In this document: in pieces, positions 6,253 to 8,930 of the stretch
How the letters are laid out: the number at the start of each line of letters is the position of its first letter
How positions within the stretch are numbered: position 1 is the first letter of the stretch
Assembly: GCA_030150585.1 (NCBI GenBank)
Contig: JASLFM010000392.1
Span: 1-8,930 of the forward strand
Direction: 5' to 3'
Origin: Acidovorax sp.
GTDB lineage: Bacteria; Pseudomonadota; Gammaproteobacteria; Burkholderiales; Burkholderiaceae_C
Length of the DNA: 8,930 bases
Translations under genes and position numbers: made by a program
The notes under the pieces: model-generated
Databases searched by the model: none
What the model saw: only the letters and a program-made list of their open reading frames with translations
What the model was told of the DNA's origin: nothing

Positions 6253-7016
6253 GGGCGAGCGGCCATGCCCGCGTCGATGCACTGCTGGTAGGCGCGCACC
6301 GTGGCGGCATAGCCCAGCTCCAGCGCGTCGGCGATGAGCGCGTGGCCGATCGAGACTTCGGCCAGGCCGGGCAGCGCACGCACGAAGGCGGGCAGGTTGT
6401 CCCGGTTCAGGTCGTGGCCCGCGTTCACGCCCAGGCCTGCGGCCTGTGCGGCCTGGGCGGCCGCAGCGTAGCGCTGGAGCTGGCGCTCCTGGTCCGGCGA
6501 GCCCCAGGCGGCGGCATAGGGCTCGGTGTAAAGCTCAACGCGGTCCGCCCCCACCGCGCGCGCCGCAGCCATCTGCTCAGGCACCGGGTCCATGAACAGG
6601 CTCACGCGCACGCCGAGTGCGCGGCACTCAGCGATCAGTGGCCGCAGGCGCTCAGCGTCCTGCGGGAGGTTCCAGCCATGGTCGCTCGTGAACTGGTCCT
6701 CGCTGTCGGGTACGAAGGTGGCCTGGTGGGGGCGCACCTCGCGGATGAAGGCCATGAGGTTCTGCGTGGGATTGCCCTCGATGTTGAACTCGGCCTGCGG
6801 CCAGGCCTTCATCAGCTGGGCCAGTTCGTGCACGTCGCTGGTGCGGATGTGGCGCTCGTCGGGGCGCGGGTGGATGGTGATGCCCTGCGCTCCCGCCTCC
6901 AGGCACAGTTGCGCCGCGCGCGTGACGCTGGGAATGCCCAGGTGGCGCGTATTGCGCACCAGGGCGACCTTGTTGACGTTGACCGACAAGGCGGTGCGAA
7001 GGGGGGATGGGTTCAT
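6249..7016 (-). CDS. pdxJ: Pyridoxine 5'-phosphate synthase PdxJ
   Basis: Condenses 1-deoxy-xylulose 5-phosphate with 3-amino-2-oxopropyl phosphate to pyridoxine 5'-phosphate, the last ring-forming step of DXP-dependent vitamin B6 synthesis; a cytoplasmic TIM barrel. It has 255 residues from the ATG at 7016, which overlaps the recO stop (ATGA). An in-frame ATG at 7070 would lie inside recO and precede the family N-terminus, so it is rejected. Visible landmarks are LSVNVNKVALVRNTR (10-24), ITIHPRPDERHI (46-57), FNIEGN (77-82), VSLFMDP, VELYTEPYA and VNAGHDLNRDN (197-207), SIGHALIADAL. Compared with E. coli (LGVNIDHIATLRNAR, TVHLREDRRHI, VNAGHGLTYHN) the Asp-His pair near the N-terminus is Asn-Lys, while H49, R51, E80 and H201 are conserved. 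From memory such a variant is shared by other PdxJ lineages. Its stop overlaps the acpS start. Confidence 0.95.
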   Translation of the reverse strand: MNPSPLRTALSVNVNKVALVRNTRHLGIPSVTRAAQLCLEAGAQGITIHPRPDERHIRTSDVHELAQLMKAWPQAEFNIEGNPTQNLMAFIREVRPHQATFVPDSEDQFTSDHGWNLPQDAERLRPLIAECRALGVRVSLFMDPVPEQMAAARAVGADRVELYTEPYAAAWGSPDQERQLQRYAAAAQAAQAAGLGVNAGHDLNRDNLPAFVRALPGLAEVSIGHALIADALELGYAATVRAYQQCIDAGMAARP

Positions 7017-7762
7017 AACGATTGCAGGTCCATCATGAGCTGGCGTGTGCGCAGCAGGGTGCTGCCGCAATGGTATTGCAGCAGCGCGCGCAACTGGGGC
7101 TTGAGTTCGAAAGCAGCATCGGCGCAGGCGCGCAAGGTGGCGGGGTAGCCCGCGGCGGCATCAAGCGCCTGCTGCAGCAGGCGCCACTGGCTGCCCGCGA
7201 GCGTGGCACGGTCGCCCGGGGCCGCGGCGCGCAGGCCGCCCTCGGGCACCAGGGCATAGCGGGCCTCGGGCCGCAGCGGCGACAGCGTGAGGGTCTCGGC
7301 GTCGAGGCTCGGCAGCAGGCCCAGTTCACGCAGCAGCAGCAGCTCGAACGCGCGCAGCACCGGCTCAAGCGCGTCGCCGTGTTCGCTCGCCAGCACGCGC
7401 ACCACGCCCGCGTAGACGTCGAAGAGCTGCGCATGCGGGTCGTCGCGCGCCGTGAGGCGCAGCAGCAGCTCATTGAGGTACAGGCCGGACAGCAGCGCAT
7501 CGCCCGTGGGCATGACATGGCCGCCCACCCATTCGGCACTCTTGAGCGGACGGATTTCCTCGCCCAGCGTGTAGCCCAAGCGCAGGGGCTGCAGCGGCAG
7601 CAGCACGGGGCGGAAGTTGGAACTGGGCTTTTTCGCCCCCTTGGCCACCAGCGCCACGCGGCCCCGGTGGCGGGTGAAGACTTCGAGGATCAGGCTCGAT
7701 TCGCTCCAGTCATAGCTGTGGAGCACGAACGCGGGTTCATCGCTGACCCGTTGGACCTTCAT
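7013..7762 (-). CDS. recO: DNA repair protein RecO
   Basis: RecF-pathway mediator that anneals complementary strands and, with RecR, helps load RecA on SSB-coated DNA. Length 249 residues, typical. The N-terminal OB fold (about 1-80) begins MKVQRVSDEPAFVLHSYDWSESS and contains VFTRHRGRVALVAKGAKKPSSNFRPVLLPL (28-57), the family's basic DNA-binding stretch. The helical domain follows with GLYLNELLLRL (93-103) and FELLLLRELGLLPSL. Only two cysteines are present (in RACADAA and YHCGS), so it lacks the four-cysteine zinc site of some RecO proteins, as does the E. coli one. The start at 7762 overlaps the era stop as ATGA, and the stop overlaps pdxJ likewise. No Shine-Dalgarno is visible ahead of it, so translation is likely coupled to era. 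Identity is secure from sequence and position. Confidence 0.94.
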   Translation of the reverse strand: MKVQRVSDEPAFVLHSYDWSESSLILEVFTRHRGRVALVAKGAKKPSSNFRPVLLPLQPLRLGYTLGEEIRPLKSAEWVGGHVMPTGDALLSGLYLNELLLRLTARDDPHAQLFDVYAGVVRVLASEHGDALEPVLRAFELLLLRELGLLPSLDAETLTLSPLRPEARYALVPEGGLRAAAPGDRATLAGSQWRLLQQALDAAAGYPATLRACADAAFELKPQLRALLQYHCGSTLLRTRQLMMDLQSL

Positions 7763-8775
7763 TCGTAGCCGAACGAGCGGACACGGGCTTCATCGTCCGC
7801 CCAGCCGGAGCGGACCTTGACCCAGACTTCGAGGAACACCTTGGCGTCCATGAGCTTTTCGAGCTCCTGGCGCGCCTCGGTGCTGATGCGCTTGAGGCGC
7901 TCGCCCTTCTCGCCGATCACCATGGCCTTGTGGCCTTCGCGCTCGACCACGATGGTTGCGGCGATGCGGATGAAGCGCTTGTACTGCTTGCTCTTTTCCT
8001 CGTCGAACTTGTCGATGACCACAGTGGAGGTGTAGGGCAGCTCGTCGCCGGTGAAGCGGAACAGCTTTTCGCGCACCGTCTCGGAAGCGAGGAATTTCTC
8101 GCTGCGGTCGGTGAGCTCATCCTCGGCGTACCACCAGGGCTGCTCGGGAAGGTACTTTTCGCAGATGCCGAAGAGGCGCTCGATGTCGCCCTTGTTCTTG
8201 GCCGACATCGGCACGAACTCGGCGAACGGATGGCGCTCCTGCATGCCCTTGAGCCAGGGGGCCAGTTCGGCGCGGCGGTGCACCACATCGAGCTTGTTGG
8301 CGATGAGCAGCGTGGGAATGCCGGGCTTGAAGAGCGACAGCACCTTGGCATCGGCGAGGGTGAAATTGCCAGCCTCGACCACGAAGAGGATCAGGTCCAC
8401 GTCGCCAATCGCGCCCATCACGGTCTTGTTGAGCGACTTGTTGAGCGCCGTGCTGTGCTTGGTCTGGAAGCCCGGCGTGTCCACGAACACGAACTGCGTC
8501 GCTCCCTGCGTGCGAATGCCCGTGATGCGGTGGCGCGTAGTCTGCGCCTTGCGCGAGGTGATGCTGATCTTCTGCCCCACGAGCGCGTTCATCAGCGTGG
8601 ACTTGCCCACGTTCGGCTTGCCGACGATGGCAATCAGGCCACACCGTTGGCCCTGCTGGCCCTCCCCGCCCGCGCCGGCTGGGCGCGCGGCGGTGAGCAT
8701 GGATTCGAGGTCATTTTGGCTTCCAGCGCCCGAGGGTTCTGCGCCAGCAGCTACGTCTTTAGTAGCATCGGTCAT
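7759..8775 (-). CDS. era: GTPase Era, with an unusual repeat-derived N-terminal extension
   Basis: Essential GTPase that binds the 3' end of 16S rRNA and aids 30S subunit maturation. It has 338 residues from the ATG at 8775; E. coli Era has 301. GTPase motifs: G1 GKPNVGKS (52-59), G2 region QTTRHRITG (78-86), G3 DTPG (99-102), G4 NKLD (160-163), G5 SAK (191-193). The C-terminal KH type II domain carries VIGEKGERLKRIS (286-298) and ends KVRSGWADDEARVRSFGYE. The start is fixed by the TGATG overlap with rnc; an in-frame ATG at 8886 would add 37 residues of shadow translation of rnc and is rejected. The first 44 residues before RCGLIAIVG are low-complexity Gly/Ala/Ser, and residues about 4-22 are encoded by repeat element A. 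The next cistron, recO, overlaps by 4 bp. GTPase and KH domains look intact, so function should be normal. Confidence 0.96.
   Translation of the reverse strand: MTDATKDVAAGAEPSGAGSQNDLESMLTAARPAGAGGEGQQGQRCGLIAIVGKPNVGKSTLMNALVGQKISITSRKAQTTRHRITGIRTQGATQFVFVDTPGFQTKHSTALNKSLNKTVMGAIGDVDLILFVVEAGNFTLADAKVLSLFKPGIPTLLIANKLDVVHRRAELAPWLKGMQERHPFAEFVPMSAKNKGDIERLFGICEKYLPEQPWWYAEDELTDRSEKFLASETVREKLFRFTGDELPYTSTVVIDKFDEEKSKQYKRFIRIAATIVVEREGHKAMVIGEKGERLKRISTEARQELEKLMDAKVFLEVWVKVRSGWADDEARVRSFGYE
8711..8767 (-). repeat. Repeat element A: read through as coding sequence of the era 5' end
   Basis: On the minus strand: TGCTAC (8767-8762), nine bases, AGCTGC (8752-8747), TGGCGC (8746-8741), eleven bases, GCGC (8729-8726), TGGAAGCCAAAATGA. 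The block order and all spacings equal those of element B (5811-5868), although the spacer bases differ. A small inverted repeat GCTAC/GTAGC (8766-8762 and 8755-8751 region) is also present. The element has no stop in the era frame and yields residues about 4-22. It resembles, from memory, a Comamonadaceae intergenic repeat family whose end reads GGCCAAAATGACC. Confidence 0.7.
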
Positions 8776-8930
8776 CAATGTCTTGCTTTCAAGGTGGCGA
8801 GCATGGCAGCGGCGGCGGCCTGCTCGCCCGCACGGCGCGAGCCGCCGATACCGCGCTCGGCCAGGCCCAGTTCGGGAATCTCGCATTCCACGTCAAAGGT
8901 CTGGCGGTGGGCAGCCCCCACCGTGCCCAC
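8775..8930 (-). CDS. rnc: Ribonuclease III, C-terminal end (5' part outside window)
   Basis: RNase III cuts double-stranded RNA and processes the rRNA precursor. Only the last 51 codons are inside the window. They translate as VGTVGAAHRQTFDVECEIPE followed by LGLAERGIGGSRRAGEQAAA and AAMLATLKARH, the end of a double-stranded RNA-binding domain: the beta strands, then the GxGxSRRxGEQxAA helix with its RNA-contacting basic residues. The catalytic nuclease domain lies beyond position 8930. The stop TGA (8777-8775) overlaps the era ATG by one base (TGATG), and rnc-era adjacency is one of the most conserved gene pairs in proteobacteria, which supports the call. This frame is too short at the window edge to appear as a full gene, but the match is clear. 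Confidence 0.93.
   Translation of the reverse strand: MGTVGAAHRQTFDVECEIPELGLAERGIGGSRRAGEQAAAAAMLATLKARH

Noticed and set aside
7017..7070. PdxJ starting at 7070
   Set aside because: It would lie 54 bases inside recO and add residues absent from the family; the ATG at 7016 overlaps the recO stop.
8776..8886. Era starting at the upstream in-frame ATG at 8886
   Set aside because: The added residues are out-of-frame translation of the RNase III C-terminus; the ATG at 8775 overlaps the rnc stop in the usual coupled manner.

Overview
The window is a dense, high-GC stretch of bacterial chromosome. Gene order, codon use and protein sequences point to Betaproteobacteria, order Burkholderiales, most likely family Comamonadaceae (Acidovorax or a close relative). 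This placement rests on remembered family sequences, not on a search. Two converging groups of genes fill almost all of it. No tRNA, rRNA, CRISPR array, insertion sequence or phage gene is visible.

Left arm, plus strand (1-2771). The 3' two-thirds of lysS (lysyl-tRNA synthetase) is followed by a short GC-rich hairpin. Next comes a response regulator with an active-looking GGEEF diguanylate cyclase domain, which overlaps by 4 bp (ATGA) a short MscS-type mechanosensitive channel gene. The channel protein stops right after the pore and beta domain.

Centre, minus strand (2772-4571). A 599-residue DUF3300 lipoprotein carries a glutamine-rich, helix-prone tail of about 200 residues containing four copies of a 19-20 residue module. 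Its stop codon directly abuts the stop codon of the channel gene, with no intergenic base. A 141-bp gap upstream probably holds its own promoter.

Right arm, minus strand (4713-8930). In transcription order this is rnc (3' end only), era, recO, pdxJ, acpS and nagZ, a version of the conserved proteobacterial rnc-era-recO-pdxJ-acpS cluster extended by nagZ. It links RNA processing, ribosome assembly, DNA repair, vitamin B6 synthesis, acyl-carrier-protein activation and cell-wall recycling. The first four junctions overlap by 1 or 4 bp, and none of the downstream starts there has a clear Shine-Dalgarno sequence, so translation is probably coupled along the chain. The chain breaks only at acpS-nagZ, where a repeat element lies.

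The most interesting observation is a pair of related repeat elements with identical internal spacing inside this housekeeping operon. One is read through as part of an unusual N-terminal extension of Era. The other, in opposite orientation, supplies the last seven codons and stop of acpS and the leader of nagZ. Other points worth following are the overlapping cyclase-channel pair, the cage-less channel, the repetitive DUF3300 tail and a PdxJ with altered active-site residues. I see no clear new defence or mobile system.
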